Shown: positions 36,511 through 48,682, numbered from the stretch's first letter. The stretch is 64,000 nucleotides of DNA from Quillaja saponaria (GCA_029379385.1 CM055617.1:15818679-15882678); one strand, 5' to 3'. Notes: generated by a model not told the origin, from the sequence alone. Program-made: numbers and translations.

Positions 36511-39432
36511 ACCTCTTCTAACACTTTAGTTCTTGATTCTACTGTCTCTGATCACGTATCTAGTAACCCTAAACTTTTTTCTAGTATTAGTAATCCATCA
36601 TCACTTTCCATTGTCACTATAGCTAATGGTTCAACAACCATTACTAAAGATATAAGTCAAACTACACCATTATCTTCTTTGCCTTTTAAGTTATGCTTTA
36701 TGTCCTAGAATGTTCATTCAATCTGATTTCTATTAGTCAATTGACTTGTTCTCTTAATTGTTCTTTCACTTTCATTGATAATTCCTTTACTATACAGGAC
36801 GAACGATTAGCACATGGCCTCTACCATCTTACCACACTATTTACATCTTTAGTGGCTTACTCTACAGATGTGTCGCCTATTCTCATTCACAGTCGGTTAG
36901 GTCATCCTAGTCTATCTAAGCTTTAGAAGATGGTTTCTCATTTGTCATCTTTAAAATGTGAGTCGTGTCAGTTTGGCAAACACACACGTGCTTCGTTTCC
37001 AAAGCATAATCGTTTTAGAGCAAAGTCGTTTTAGAGCAGAGTCTCCCTTTTATCTTGTTCATACTGATGTTTAGGGCCCTAATCGTGTTAGTTCATGTTT
37101 GGGATTTCAGTATTTTGTAACCTTTATTGATGACTATTCTCGTTGCACGTTGTTATTTTTAATGAAAAATCGTTTTGAGTTATTTTCTATATTCTAACAA
37201 TTTTGTGCTAAAATTAAAACACAATTTAGTGTTTCAATTTGTATTTTGCGTAATGATGATGCACGTGAATACTTTTCTACATCATTTTAGCACTTTATGA
37301 TATCTCAAGATATGCTGCATCAATCATTTTGTTCTCACACCATTCAACAAAATGGAGTTGCTAAGCGCAAAGACAGTTATTTAATTGAAACAACTCGTAC
37401 TCTATTACTTCATGGTCATGTTCCACTTTGGTTTTGGGGTGATGTTGTACTTACTACATGTTACCTTATTAATCTCATGCCATCTTCCATATTGCATAAC
37501 AAAATTCTGTATTTTATCATCTTTTCTAATCATCCCTTGTATTCACTTCTACTTCGTATCTTTGATTGCATTTGTTTTGTTCATGATCTAACACCTGAGT
37601 AGGATAAACTCTCTTCCAAATTAATTAAGTACATCTTCTTGGGTTATTTTCGCTTCAAAAAGAGTATAAGTGTTACTCTTCAGATAAGAATCGTTACTTT
37701 ACCTCCACTAATGTCACATTTTTTAAGTAATCTTCATTCTTTCTCTCGACTATTCCTAAATCACCTACTATCCCTGAGGCTCTTCCGGTTCCTTATCTTA
37801 GACTATATGAACATACATCATCTACACCACTACTTAAATCTTCTACCTTATCTGAACGTCCTCTCCAGGTTTACCATCGTTGTTCTCGGCCTGATTTTCC
37901 AACAAACATTGTTAATGTACCTGATGACTCACCTTCTATACCAATATTTTCCCGTGCCTCGAATCCTGCTTCGCCACCTATTTTACAAAGAGGTACTCGT
38001 TCAACTTGTAATCCTTATCTTATTTATACTTTTTTGAGCTATCATCATTTATCTTCACCCTATTATGCATTTGTATTCTCTTTGTCTTCTATTTCTATTC
38101 CAAAGTCCACAAGTGATGCTCTTGCTCATCCCGAGTGGCGACAGGCCATGGTTGATGAAATGAATGCCTTACATACTAATGGTACTTGGGAACCGGTCTC
38201 TTTACCTTCTAGCAAATCCATTGTTGGATGTAAATGGGTATACACCATAAAAGTTCATCCTAATGATTCTGTTGATTGCTTAAAGGCTAAATTGGTCGCA
38301 AAAGGATACACTCAGGTCTATGATTTGGATTATTCAGAAACTTCCTATCCTGTAACTAAAATTACTTCTGTCAAAGTATTCATATCTCTAGTTGCTATTT
38401 TTGATTGGCTACTCTATCACTTGGACATCAAAAATGCTTTCTTACATGGTGACCTTGATGAAAAAGTTTTTATGGAGCAACTACCTGGTTTTGTTACTTA
38501 AGGGGAGTCCGGTATGGTGTGTTGATTGAAAAAATCTCTATATGACTTAAAACAACCTCCCAGAGCTTGGTTTGGTAGATTCAGTGACGTTGTTCTTAAT
38601 TTTGGCTTTCAGAGGTGTACTGTTGATCATTCGATTTTCTATAAATATACATCTAATGACAGAATTCTTTTAATTGTATATGTGGATGATATTGTGATTA
38701 CAGGTGATGATAACTATGGGATTCAGCAATTGAAATCATTCCTATAGTCTAAGTTTCAAACTAAAGACTTAGGACAGTTAAAATACTTCTTGGGTATTGA
38801 GGTTGCGAGATCACAATTGAGAATTTGTCTTTCTCAAAGAAAATATTGTCTGGATGTCTTGAGTGATATAGGTATGTTGGATTCAAAACCTATAGACACT
38901 CCTATGGATTCCAACACTAAACTTGTACCGGATGAGGGGGAGCTACTGACAAATCCTGAGCAATACAGACGTCTTGTTGGTAAGCTGAATTATCTCACAG
39001 TCATTAAACCAGATATTGCTTTTGCAACTAGTGTGGTTAGCCAATTTCTTTCTTAGCCTTAAGCATCTCATTGAAATGCTGTTATTCGTATCCTAGGATA
39101 CCTTAAAACTACACCCGGAAAGGGATTACTATATAAGAATCATGTACACACTCTAGTTCAAGGTCACAATCTTGGTCATATATTAGTTCATAAATATAAT
39201 TCTACTTCAGTTGAAGGTCATAGTGATGCTAATTGGGCAAGCTTTCCATTTGATAGAAGATCTATTACAGGATACTGTACATTTCTGGATGAAAATCTTG
39301 TTTCATGGAAAAGCAAAAAGCAAACTGTTGTTGTAAGATCCAGTGCTGAATCTGAATACAGGGTCATGACTCATACCACTGTTGAGTTAGTTTTGCTGAA
39401 AAATCTATTAGACAAACTTGGATTTTGGTACG
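36511..39432 (+). pseudogene. copia-2 pol: protease, integrase, RT, RNase H
   Basis: Protease text (LDSTVSDHV near 36,530) retains only a damaged active site. GAG-pre-integrase HSRLGHPSLSKL ends the frame at 36,926, and the zinc-type CESCQFGKHTRASF follows near 36,960. The integrase core (37,050-37,600) is full of stops. RT is the best preserved part: 38,034-38,501 (WRQAMVDEMNALHTNGTWEP; LDIKNAFLHGDLDE), 38,526-38,747 (KKSLYDLKQPPRAW; YVDDIVITGDD, catalytic) and 38,790-39,056. RNase H has GHSDANWAS and RSSAESEYRVM near 39,220-39,365. Single stops separate these blocks, so RT-RNase H decayed by few events. Confidence 0.88.
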
Positions 39433-39494
39433 AAAAATCCTCATCCAATTCATCAAAACACTTTGGGTATCTCTCTTTTAGGTTTTACAAGTTC

Positions 39495-39822
39495 TAAGCA
39501 AAAAACAACAATAGTTTCTACAACCGAAGTTCATAACTAAACTTAGGGTGGTTCTTGACATTGTTAATCCAATATAGTTATATTGCGATAACAATGGGGC
39601 TGTTGTAGATATAAAAGAACTAAGGTCTCACCAAAAGTCCAAACACATACTGAGGCAGAATCACCTGATTAGGGAAATCATTAATAGGATGAATATGAAG
39701 ATAAAGTGCATTCATACTGATAAGAATGTGACAGATCCGCTTACAAAGCCCTTGCCATAGTTGGAAGCACGATCATCACTTTGAAATAGTAGGACTTAGA
39801 TATCATAGTAATTGATTCCAGA
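39495..39822 (+). pseudogene. copia-1 RNase H, C-terminal part
   Basis: The copia-1 frame continues beyond the AGTTC duplication with SKQKTTIVSTTEV. YCDNNGAV follows in a shifted frame (about 39,584), then a KHILRQNHLIREII-like segment and DPLTKPLP near 39,735. These are the last conserved blocks of copia RNase H and the pol terminus. Several internal stops are present. Confidence 0.85.
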
Positions 39823-39835
39823 CCAAGTGAGAGAT
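39823..39835 (+). promoter_or_regulatory. polypurine tract of copia-1
   Basis: CCAAGTGAGAGAT directly precedes LTR-C and is the plus-strand priming site equivalent of copia elements. It is mildly mutated. Confidence 0.75.
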
Positions 39836-40928
39836 TATTAGTATTAGTGTCCAAGAGTTAATAAATAGTTGATTTTAATTACACGTTATTTGTTCAAATG
39901 CATGTAATAATATTTATTATGCTTTCTTAATAATTATGTTTAAATGAGATTTAGTATAACTATATATAAAGTCCCTAGAATAGATGTTATGTATGAATAA
40001 TTATGATGTTGATCATAATTGTGAAATATGACATACATAAAGTATTATGCAGTATTCTTAGTCAATGAATCATCAAGAACATAGATATTGATAATTCTTC
40101 GAGACTAGCATATGTTATGTCATTCTATTATATGAGTGCTTATTAGTTAAACAAGCACACTAAATTAACCTAAGATAAGAAACCATTTGAAATTTTTACT
40201 CACGCGTCAATGGATGTTCTCAAAATATTGGTGGTGTAAATGATCCTTTGACTTGAGATCATCTTATTATCTTATATTTGAATCTATGTGTTTTGATATC
40301 ATTCCTTTTATGTTGTATAAAGATAATGCACAAGTGATTATTGATCATGTAGTGAAGCATATGAACAGAGATGAATGATAAACAAAGAATTCATCATTAT
40401 CAGTAAAAAGAACAAATATCTCAAGGCCTCTAGAGACAAGTATGTCTTGTTCCGAGAATTTTAGCAAAATGAAAGAGATTACGATAAATCTTTTTAAGGA
40501 ACAAAACCTAAAGTTGATTTCAAGTACTAATGAATTTAGACAAAGATAGGGTTGACACTAGAATCCATGCCCTATGTCTAATTCAAGATATGATTGATGA
40601 AAAGATTAAATTACACGGTAACCAAACACTGAAAGGTTTGATCAATGATTTTAACTTCGCTTGTACTTGGGTGCTCATGATACATTACTAGATGTTAATC
40701 TAGATCTATAAATGTAAGTTAGTTTGACAAAACTAAAGTTATATTAAAAGTGTTTTAATTTAATCATACTTCTTAAAAATTTTCTAATTACGTTTATTGC
40801 CAACATAAGAGATAATCTAATGGGTTACATACTATAATTAACTAAGGTTAATAACCTAAAAGGATTAATAGAGTGTTGGATTTAATAGAAAGTTTCAAGC
40901 ACCTAAGGGTAAAGAGGTAATTGTCACC

Positions 40929-40951
40929 TATATATATATATATATATATAT
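40929..40951 (+). repeat. (TA)n microsatellite in LTR-C
   Basis: About eleven TA units. Confidence 0.95.
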
Positions 40952-41126
40952 GAAAAGGCTTGTTTTCTTGAAAGTTAAGAAAATGTCTAGTGGGAATCTA
41001 ATTGGATTTAGGACACTAGAAGTCTAAAGACCCTTTAGTAATAGGATAATGGATTACTAAAGGAACTTTGAGCCTTAGGTCTTGGGCTTTAGGTTTAACC
41101 AAATCCAAAACATGAAAGGATTATAA

Positions 41127-41580
41127 TCATAGTTATCGGGATCTCTTGACCCCCTACATTCTGTGTTCTGGAATTTCGTTCTGGGATCGTGGTTCTTTTG
41201 TATACTAGGATCATTGTTGTTCACGATCTAAGTTATTAAAAGTAGCGGCCCAAAATTTTAAGATTTTTCACCTAGAAAATAAGAAAGTATGATCATAATT
41301 TCAGCCTATATCAATAATTACTTAATTCTTTTATATAGGTATGTATTTATATAATTAGTAGGCTATCATCTTTCTTGTACCATAAATTAAATATTATGTA
41401 TTCTATTCATTTCGTAGAACTTAATGTGAAGTGCATCACCAAAGTATTTCAAGCATACCACATCCCGAAATAGCGAGCCATCTAAGCCTACCTCATCGTA
41501 CCATGACTTTAGCTAGGTATCATATCTTGTACCCGTTCTCGTACCACGTCTCAGAATATACCGCGATCCTGATAACTATG
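41127..41580. mobile_element. MITE-like insertion in LTR-C
   Basis: This 454-bp noncoding insert is absent from LTR-A and LTR-B at the matching site. It is flanked by ATTATAA (41120-41126 and 41581-41587). Ends are inverted: CATAGTTATCGGGATC on the left and CATAGTTATCAGGATC read inward from the right. The inverted match can be extended through part of the flanking repeat (TTATAATCATAGTTATC), so duplication length (7-9) and superfamily are unclear. I see no coding capacity. Confidence 0.85.
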
Positions 41581-42171
41581 ATTATAACCCTAAACCCTAG
41601 CTGCCCCCTATATAGAAGCTAAGGATTTTCAGCCTAGCAATAAAGATAATCACAAGTGACACTTTTTGTGAGAGTATTTAGCTAAGAGAGAAGTCGTATG
41701 CAAGAAGGAGTTCTTGAAATCCCTTCCTCCTTAACCGTGACCCATATTCTTGAAGCCAAAAAAAAATTCAAGAAAAATCTTCCATTGACAATTCAACCAA
41801 GTAAAAGCTAACACGTATCCTAAAGGTGAATCAATTCCTTCAACCCTTCACGAAAAGGTATAAGATTTTAACCCATCAATTGTATGGACTATTTTATTAG
41901 AAGTTTTATTTGTTTGAATAGCTTTTTAATCGTTGATCATATTTTGTGATTGATTAGGAGAATCGTTTTAACGATTTGTAAAAGAACTCCAAATATCTCT
42001 GCTAAACAATCAAACTAACTGCATCAAAAATACTTCAAGAGATTAACTTAATCTTTAGCTTTTCGTATTATATATAATTAATTGAATACCTATGTTCTTG
42101 GTTTGAAAAAATTATTGTTATTCTGCTTCTTATGCATAGGATGCATGACCCTTTAGATTCCCAACACATTT

Positions 42172-43560
42172 GGTGCACCTCAAAAATATGTTGTTGCCAT
42201 TAAGGAAAAATACATTGCTGGATAAGAAAAGTAAATGTGTATTTGGTAGTATGCAAATAGAGTACCTGGGAAATATCATCAATAAGGAAGGAGTAGTTGC
42301 ATTCCCAAAAAAAATTCAAGCCATGTCTAAATGGCCTAGACCCCAAACTTTCAAGTCATTGAGGAGTTCTTGAGGGTAACTGGGTACTATAGGAGGTTTA
42401 TCCAGGATTATGATAAAATCATCAAGTGACTCACCATACTCTCAAAGTAGAAGAATATCTGATAGGATGAACCTACATAGAATGCATTCCAAAAACTAAT
42501 ACAGAAGATGACAACAACACCTATTTTGGTATTTCCTGACTACAATGCCACCTTCATAGTAGAAACACATGCTCATGAAGTAGGCATTGGTGCAATACCA
42601 CTGCAAAGAGGACATCCTTAGGCCTTCATAAGCAATGCACAGGGCCCCAAACATTTGATAGCAGTAGCGTATGTTATTCAAAAATCGGAGTAATAACTTA
42701 TGGAAAGACACTTTGTGATACAAACTGGCCATCAAGCTCTCAAATACATGCTTGAACAGAAAGAATGCAACCTTATCCTACAAAATTCGCTAACAAAGCA
42801 TATGAGAATGGACTGTGAGATGCACTATCACATTGGTAAGCAAAAATACAGTTGCAGATGCACTGTCCAGAATACACCAATGAACTTACCTCTACCTCTG
42901 TCCATACATGCTTCGCCATTTCAGCAGTATCATTTGAAGTTTTTATCAAGTTGGCAGAAAGTTGGCAGAGAGATGAAGATCTGAAAAACTTACAAGGAGC
43001 TGAAAACAAATGCTAATAATGGATCTAAGTTTTATCAAGGTAGCAGTTACAGTTAAAATATTTCACAGCATACCACCCTCAGACTGATGGGAAAAAGTTA
43101 GTTAATAGATGCTTCGAAGCTTACTTGAGATGTTTTATAGGGGACTATCCTAGAGTTGGTTAATAGATGCTTGGAAGCTTGCTTGAGATGTTTTACAGGG
43201 GACTGTCCCAAGAACTGGGTTGACTGGCTTTCCCCAGTTTAGTTTTGGTATAATACATCCTTTCATTCTAACATTCAGATGACTCCTTACCAACCAATGT
43301 TTGGTCAACCTCCAACAATCCACATTCCATATGTTCAAGAGATTCCAATAATGACTTAGTGGAATCATGGCACCAAGGGAAGCACTGATGCTGCTCTTGA
43401 AAAATAATTTCGAAAAGGCTCAAAACTGGATGTAGACGTTGGCAAACAAGCACATGTCTGAAAGAAGCTTCAAAGTGCGGGCCAGGTTTTCTGTTTTCTT
43501 AAGCTCCAGACTAACAAGTAACAAACAGTTCCAAATTCCAACTTTCACAAACTAGAGAGG
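42172..43560 (+). pseudogene. gypsy relic 2, 3' half (RT end, RNase H, integrase)
   Basis: The frame 42,170-42,373 carries the RT C-terminal text (KCVFGSMQIEYLGNII; KIQAMSKWPRPQT). FLRVTGYYRRFI follows at 42,370, then RNase H text (ILVFPDYNATFIVETHAHEV; ERHFVIQTGHQALKYML) to about 42,880. Integrase end text begins at about 43,075: NRCLEACLRCFTGDCPKNWV and MTPYQPMFGQPPTIHIPYV. It then continues to about 43,560. Much of the integrase is deleted between 42,990 and 43,070, and a short segment at about 43,095-43,180 is duplicated (GTTAATAGATGCTT twice). It is the continuation of 16,250-17,967 displaced by the copia insertion; no 3' LTR is evident. Confidence 0.85.
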
Positions 43561-44442
43561 AACTAGATGATATTGATAAAAGAAAGAATCAATACTTTAG
43601 GTATAATTAATTTTCGAACTCAAGCATGCATGTGCAAAAAATATTATATTTTAAATCATATCAATAATTTTTGTCCACAATAATTATGGTAGAAAAGACA
43701 TTGCAATTAAAAATTACAAAATTGACCAATAAAATACTTTTACAACAGAATTAATAAAAAGTGATACTTTAACATCAATTTTGCCAAAAGTATACTACTC
43801 TTGGTTTTCCAAGCATACTTTTCACAAAAAAATAAAAAATAAAAAAAAAAAAAAGGAAAAAAAAAGAAAAGAAAAGAACGCTTCCAATAATATTGTCCTT
43901 AGACTGTTAAGAGATTTTTTTAAATGAATCTTCAAATGCTGATGGTAATATTGAGACAGATGAAATGTTATTACCAATAAGCAAAGTGATCAATATGACC
44001 TGGGCCAGGCTAGTTTACATGTTTCTTTCCAGTCAAATTTACTAAATGGACAATCTAATAATAATATAGGCTAAAATTTAAAAACTTTCATTCAACTTTT
44101 AAGTCAATTTTAATTACACCACTCTGATTTTAATTGGATTAATGTCACTATTCGTAGTATTCCAATTACTGGATGTAACCCTTCCATGGATGTTAAAATT
44201 GGTAGTATCTTTTTCCAGCTCCATTTACAGCATAATGCAACAGCAAGGCTAGTATCTTCTTCCAACACAGATCAAAAGTAGGCACCACAATGAAGTTGGG
44301 AAACTTGTTCTGTATATGTTATATTTCCCGTAGTTGTTCACTAAACAATAAAATTAAAGTAAATGAAGTAACTACCTGAATTTTTTGAGCTGGTAAAAGT
44401 TGACAAGACAAAAGAAAGCACATCATGACAAGTTGAAGTAGA
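43561..44442. other. AT-rich spacer downstream of the cyclin-L pseudogene
   Basis: No gene is seen. An A-rich tract (about 43,828-43,880) lies in the middle. The part above about 44,200 may include the 3' untranslated region of the minus-strand cyclin-L copy; no polyadenylation site could be fixed. Confidence 0.5.
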
Positions 44443-46759
44443 TCAATGCTGTCTGTGTCTATCCTTCTCCCTTGAAGAATAAGAGGAACTGTCATAGTCA
44501 CGATCTGAAATCAGATTATGTTAGAAGATGGAAGGTACATTTGAAGGAAAAAAAATGACAAATAATGAAAGGAAAGTCAAATTCATACCATGTGATGAAT
44601 GATGTTTTGATTTCTCTAAATGTTCTGCATCCAACATAACTTGTATTCATATATAAGAAAACTCAAATTAAAGACAGATAACCAAGATATCAATAGAAGT
44701 ACCTGAATCCTTAGGTCTGTCCCTTGACTGATGACTTCGATCCTTGTGCTTGTCCCTCTCAGACTCCTCCTGTTCTCACTCCCTGTCAGAATCCCTTCCA
44801 CAATCCCAGGCTTTAAGTCTGTCTCTCTCCCTATTCCTATCCCTACCGGGCTCTCTTTTATGCTCAGACTTCAACTTTGGCATGGGGTCATCTATTGCCC
44901 TTTGTAGACAAGCTCTTGGATTTATCATCACTCTTTCTCGACTCTTTAAGTTTATCAGTTGTTAACTTCAACAATGCAACCCTAGCACCACCTGATTCAC
45001 TATTTGGTTGCCCTGATTTTCCTTTAGCATAGACAAATTGGTATCAGCTGGTGGGCTACGGTGTGGAACTTCCTGCAAATTGGCAACGAGAAATTCTCCA
45101 AATTTAAACCTCTCTTAAAAGGAAGCTCTACTTTTTTATTTTTGTCTTTTCAAATACTTGTTGATATAAAACTGCTATATTGATGAGGTAGCAATGATAG
45201 GATAGTGAAGAAACAATGTTGGCCTAAACAATGGTTTAACTGCAAATAAAGAAAAACACGCCCGGGATTGTAAATCCCATGACTTGCTGGAGAATGTAAA
45301 TGAATCTCCATCCTTACAGGCTCGTAAGTAGTGTACCTTAGGAAGGCTGTACAGCTGAGCCAAAACCCTGTACACTTCATCAATCCCCAATTTCTCCGCA
45401 GCAAATGCCTTCCACCATGGCAGATTCTCAGGAAGAGGTACTTAGAACCTACGAGCAGCAGCATATACAACTCCGCAAGCCATAACCTCACTTTTAAATT
45501 GAACTCACAATGTCGTACGCAAGCTGTTCCAAATATGAAGATTGAATATATAAAAGAGCATCTCAGTGAAAATGGTAGACTTTTGATGAAAGAAACAATA
45601 AGATAATATCAACAAGTTGTAAAATCACAAGCTTAAACAGAATCCATATACATCCAGACCTCAAGAAACCCACTATTGTATCCTGCTGCAATATCATCTT
45701 GGACATTTACCCAGTGTGGATATGCTAGAAGGGAAGTATTATACAACAAAAATACAAGTACAACTTACTACTTATGATGAATGCATTATAACTTATAAAT
45801 CTTATCATTTACTACAAGTTCAACTTAGGATACTTCAATGCTGCAGTTTCTGATTCACAGAATAAACTGTAATTACTTTTCAAGTTAGCAAAAAGTAAAA
45901 AATAAATGGAAGTAAGGAAGTAGTATTATCAAATATAGTGCAGTAGAGATAAAAGCAGGATATTCAGGCATGGTCCCAAACTTATTAGAAACAACTAAAT
46001 GGGGTCATGATCTATAATTACCACTAGCTCAACCGGTTGACCAGCTCATTCGACATCTCCAAAATCAGTTGAGGGGAAGCATAACTCAGCCCACTATCTT
46101 TTTTCAATTGACACCCCATAAGGTTTAAGAATGCCAATTTGTCTAGATCTTCAACATTGATGATATTTATACTATTCAGACATTATTTATGCTTTTGTTA
46201 AAAAAAAAAGACTTCTAATCTGATGTCACAAATGCTTTTTTCAGTTTAGCTTAGTGTAAGTTGTATCTGTAAGAAAGAGGTCCAACACTGCAAAACTAGT
46301 AAGGAAGTTGGTAGATATATAGCATGTTGCTTACATGAGCTGTGATAGCTACCCAAACCTTTTCTCTGACATGGCCCGCAAAGTATAATAATCTTATTAC
46401 AATTTTCAAAATAGATTTTAGTTGCACTTCATATCACATCCAAGGAACAAAATTTCTTGTCGATTCGCTCGAAACAGGCGAATCGATTCGGTTTTCACAC
46501 ACATGGAAACGAATCACGTACATAGAAACGAAAATTTGTAGTGTCGGTGGAAACGGAGCCAATTCCACCGTTTCCAATCGAAACAGATCGGCACAAAAGT
46601 AACAAAATTCCAAAATTGCAGGTCTGTAGGTACTGAAAAGGGGAAGAAAAAGAAAAAGCAAAAGCAAAAGTGGACAAATTTGAAAAAAAAAAATGCAGTA
46701 GATAATTGAAGGACTCTATACTCATCTGTTTTTGAAGAAGATGATGGGAGGGCTTTCAC

Positions 46760-46975
46760 TTCGCAGGAGTGAGAGAGACGATTCTCTTGCAGGAGCTGGA
46801 GTCGATCGGGCGTGAATTTTGGACGGTTGCAGACAAAGTTGAAGAAGAAAGAGTTGCAGACTTCCAGTTGCAGACTTCTAGTTGCAGAGAAACGTCGTTG
46901 GAGAGAAAGAAGCAGAGACCAGAGAGAGAAGAGGCAGAGACCAAGGTGCAACGCTGCGTTTTTATGAGTATAATA
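46760..46975 (-). other. CT-rich leader-like segment in hAT left arm
   Basis: On the minus strand this part is CT-rich (CTCTTCTCTCTCTGGTCTC) and higher in GC than its surroundings, like a plant 5' untranslated leader. Read on the plus strand it holds three TTGCAGACTT/TTGCAGAG-type repeats (about 46,850-46,890) and a 76-codon ORF without known domain. It may be the untranslated first exon of the transposase or a captured promoter fragment. Confidence 0.35.
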
Positions 46976-47104
46976 TTTTTATTTTTTTTTTGTAATTAGT
47001 ACATTGGGCTTGGGCTTAAAATCTGTTAAACAATTTTATTTTTTTTACTTTTCTTTTTCTTTTCCTTGTTTTGACAATAAATTCAAATATATATATCAAT
47101 ATAT

Positions 47105-48640
47105 AGCTTTTTATTTTACAATTAAGTTAATTGTTAAAATAGTGAAAAAATAATAATAAGTATTTGTTTATATATGTTTATTAACTTAGAATATTAGTAA
47201 ATATGAATAAGTTAGGAAATAATTTTTGTATCATTAACATGTAACATTAGTAAATATGAATTAATTAGATTTTTTTTTAAATTTCAATTATTATCTAATT
47301 TTTTATTATATAATTTATTTAAACTTTCAATTATTACTATTTATTTATAGATAGCATAAGCAATGAGGTTTTTATTTTAAAGTTAGTTTAATTTTTAAAA
47401 TAGTGAAAAAAATAATAAATATAAATTATTTATATATAGTTATTAACTTAGAACATTAGTAGACATGAATTATTTATAAACTAATTTTTAATTCATTATC
47501 CTATAACATCAGTAATATGACTTAATTAGAAAATACATTTTTTAAAATTATTTTTTATATCAATTTAATTTATTTAAATTTGCAACTATTGTAATTTATA
47601 TAATTTCAATTATTTTTTTTGATTTAATTTCAATTATTATCTAATTTTTTATTATATAATTTATTTAAACTTTCAATTATCACTATTTATTCATAGATAG
47701 CATAAACAATGAGGTTTTTATTTTAAAGTTAGTTTAATTTTTAAAATAGTGAAAAAATAATAAATATAAATTATTTATATATAATCATTAACTTAGAACA
47801 TTAGTAGACATGAATTATTTATAAACTAATTTTTAAATTCATTATCCTATAAAATCAGTAAATATGACTTAATTAGAAAAAATATATTTTTTAATTATTT
47901 TTTTATATCAATTTAATTTATTTAAATTTGTAACTATTGTAATTTATATAATTTTAATTTTTTTTTGATTTAATTTCAATTATTATCTAATTTTTTATTA
48001 TATAATTTATTTAAGCTTTCAATTATTACTATTTATTTATAGATAGCATAAACAATGAGGTTTTTAATTTAATGTTAGTTTAATTTTTAAAATAGTAAAA
48101 AAAAAAACAATAAATATAAATTATTTATATATGGTCATTAAATTAGAACATTAGTAGACATGAATTATTTATAAATTAATTTTTAAATTTATTATCCTAT
48201 AACATTAGTAAATATGACTTAATTAGAAAATACATTTTTTTTAATTGTTTTTTTTCTATCAATTTAATTTATTTAAATTTGCAACTATTGTAATTTATAT
48301 AATTTCAATTTTTTTTTGATTTAATTTCAATTATTATTTATATATAATTCATTTAAAATAGTGAAAAAAATAATAAATATAAATTATTTATATATTTTCA
48401 TTAACTTAGAACATTAGTAGACATGAATTATTTATAAAATAATTTTTAAATTCATTATCCTATAACATCAGTAAATATGTCTTAATTAGAAAATACATTT
48501 TTTAATTATTTTTTTTCTACCAATTTAATTTATATAAATTTGCAACTATTGTAATTTACATAATTTTAATTTTTTTTATTTAATTTCAATTATTATCTTT
48601 TTCCTATCAATTTAATTTATTTAAATTTTTAGTGTAATTT
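47105..48640. repeat. tandem array of 346-bp AT-rich units in hAT leader
   Basis: The marker AATGAGGTTTTTA falls at 47362, 47708 and 48054 (spacing 346 and 346). A first, more diverged unit lies at about 47,105-47,361, and a final shortened unit at about 48,350-48,640 lacks the marker. Each unit repeats TTAGTTTAATTTTTAAAATAG, CTTAGAACATTAGTAGACATG and TTCATTATCCTATAACATCA. The array lies between the left arm and the transposase start. Confidence 0.93.
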
Positions 48641-48682
48641 AATTAAATTACATGTTTATATTTTTACAGTTAAAAATAAAAG

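Larger units (their letters stand above)
35223..39489 (+). mobile_element. copia-2 nested in RNase H of copia-1
   Basis: This 4,267-bp element is flanked by the perfect 5-bp duplication AGTTC (35218-35222 and 39490-39494). The 5' LTR is 35223-35426 (TGTTAGAG to TTTTACA, 204 bp). It is followed by a slightly mutated primer-binding site TAGTATCAAAGC. Only the last 57 bp or so of the 3' LTR remain (about 39,433-39,489), joined directly to RNase H coding, so a deletion removed the end of pol, the polypurine tract and most of the 3' LTR. The retained 3' edge shows the insertion was originally complete. Confidence 0.93.
17968..42166 (+). mobile_element. large Ty1/copia retrotransposon (with nested inserts)
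   Basis: This 24,199-bp block is inserted in the gypsy RT. Left edge TGTTAATATTAG and right edge CCCAACA are flanked by CACTT (17963-17967) and CATTT (42167-42171), a 5-bp duplication with one C-to-T change. Order: truncated LTR-A, complete LTR-B, primer-binding site TGGTATCAGAGCC (23,642, complementary to initiator tRNA-Met, the usual copia primer), leader, gag, protease, integrase, RT, RNase H, polypurine tract and LTR-C. The gag-protease-integrase-RT-RNase H order is copia. All frames carry stops. Nested inserts are listed separately. LTR-B and LTR-C differ by many substitutions and small indels, so the insertion is not recent. Confidence 0.88.
39836..42166 (+). repeat. LTR-C: 3' LTR of large copia (with MITE)
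   Basis: It starts TATTAGTATTAG (TG mutated to TA) and ends CCCAACA. It spans 2,331 bp, or about 1,870 bp without the MITE and its duplication, close to the 1,895 bp of LTR-B. A (TA)n run at 40,929-40,951 is absent or shorter in LTR-B. Confidence 0.9.

Noticed and set aside
37639..38037. 132-codon ORF in copia-2 between integrase and RT
   Set aside because: It is an off-frame reading of the integrase-RT linker; the true frame is rich in serine and proline and joins the RT.
21741..42171. LTR-B to LTR-C considered as an independent insertion separate from LTR-A
   Set aside because: The bases before LTR-B (TGAAT) do not match those after LTR-C (CATTT), whereas those before LTR-A (CACTT) do, with one change.
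46441..46600. Left arm of the hAT considered as part of the cyclin-L intron
   Set aside because: The 8-bp duplication and matching inverted ends place it inside the transposon.
46514..46951. 145-codon minus-strand ORF in the hAT left arm
   Set aside because: The translation is low-complexity (long phenylalanine and serine runs) from a CT-rich and A-rich stretch, so it is not a credible protein.
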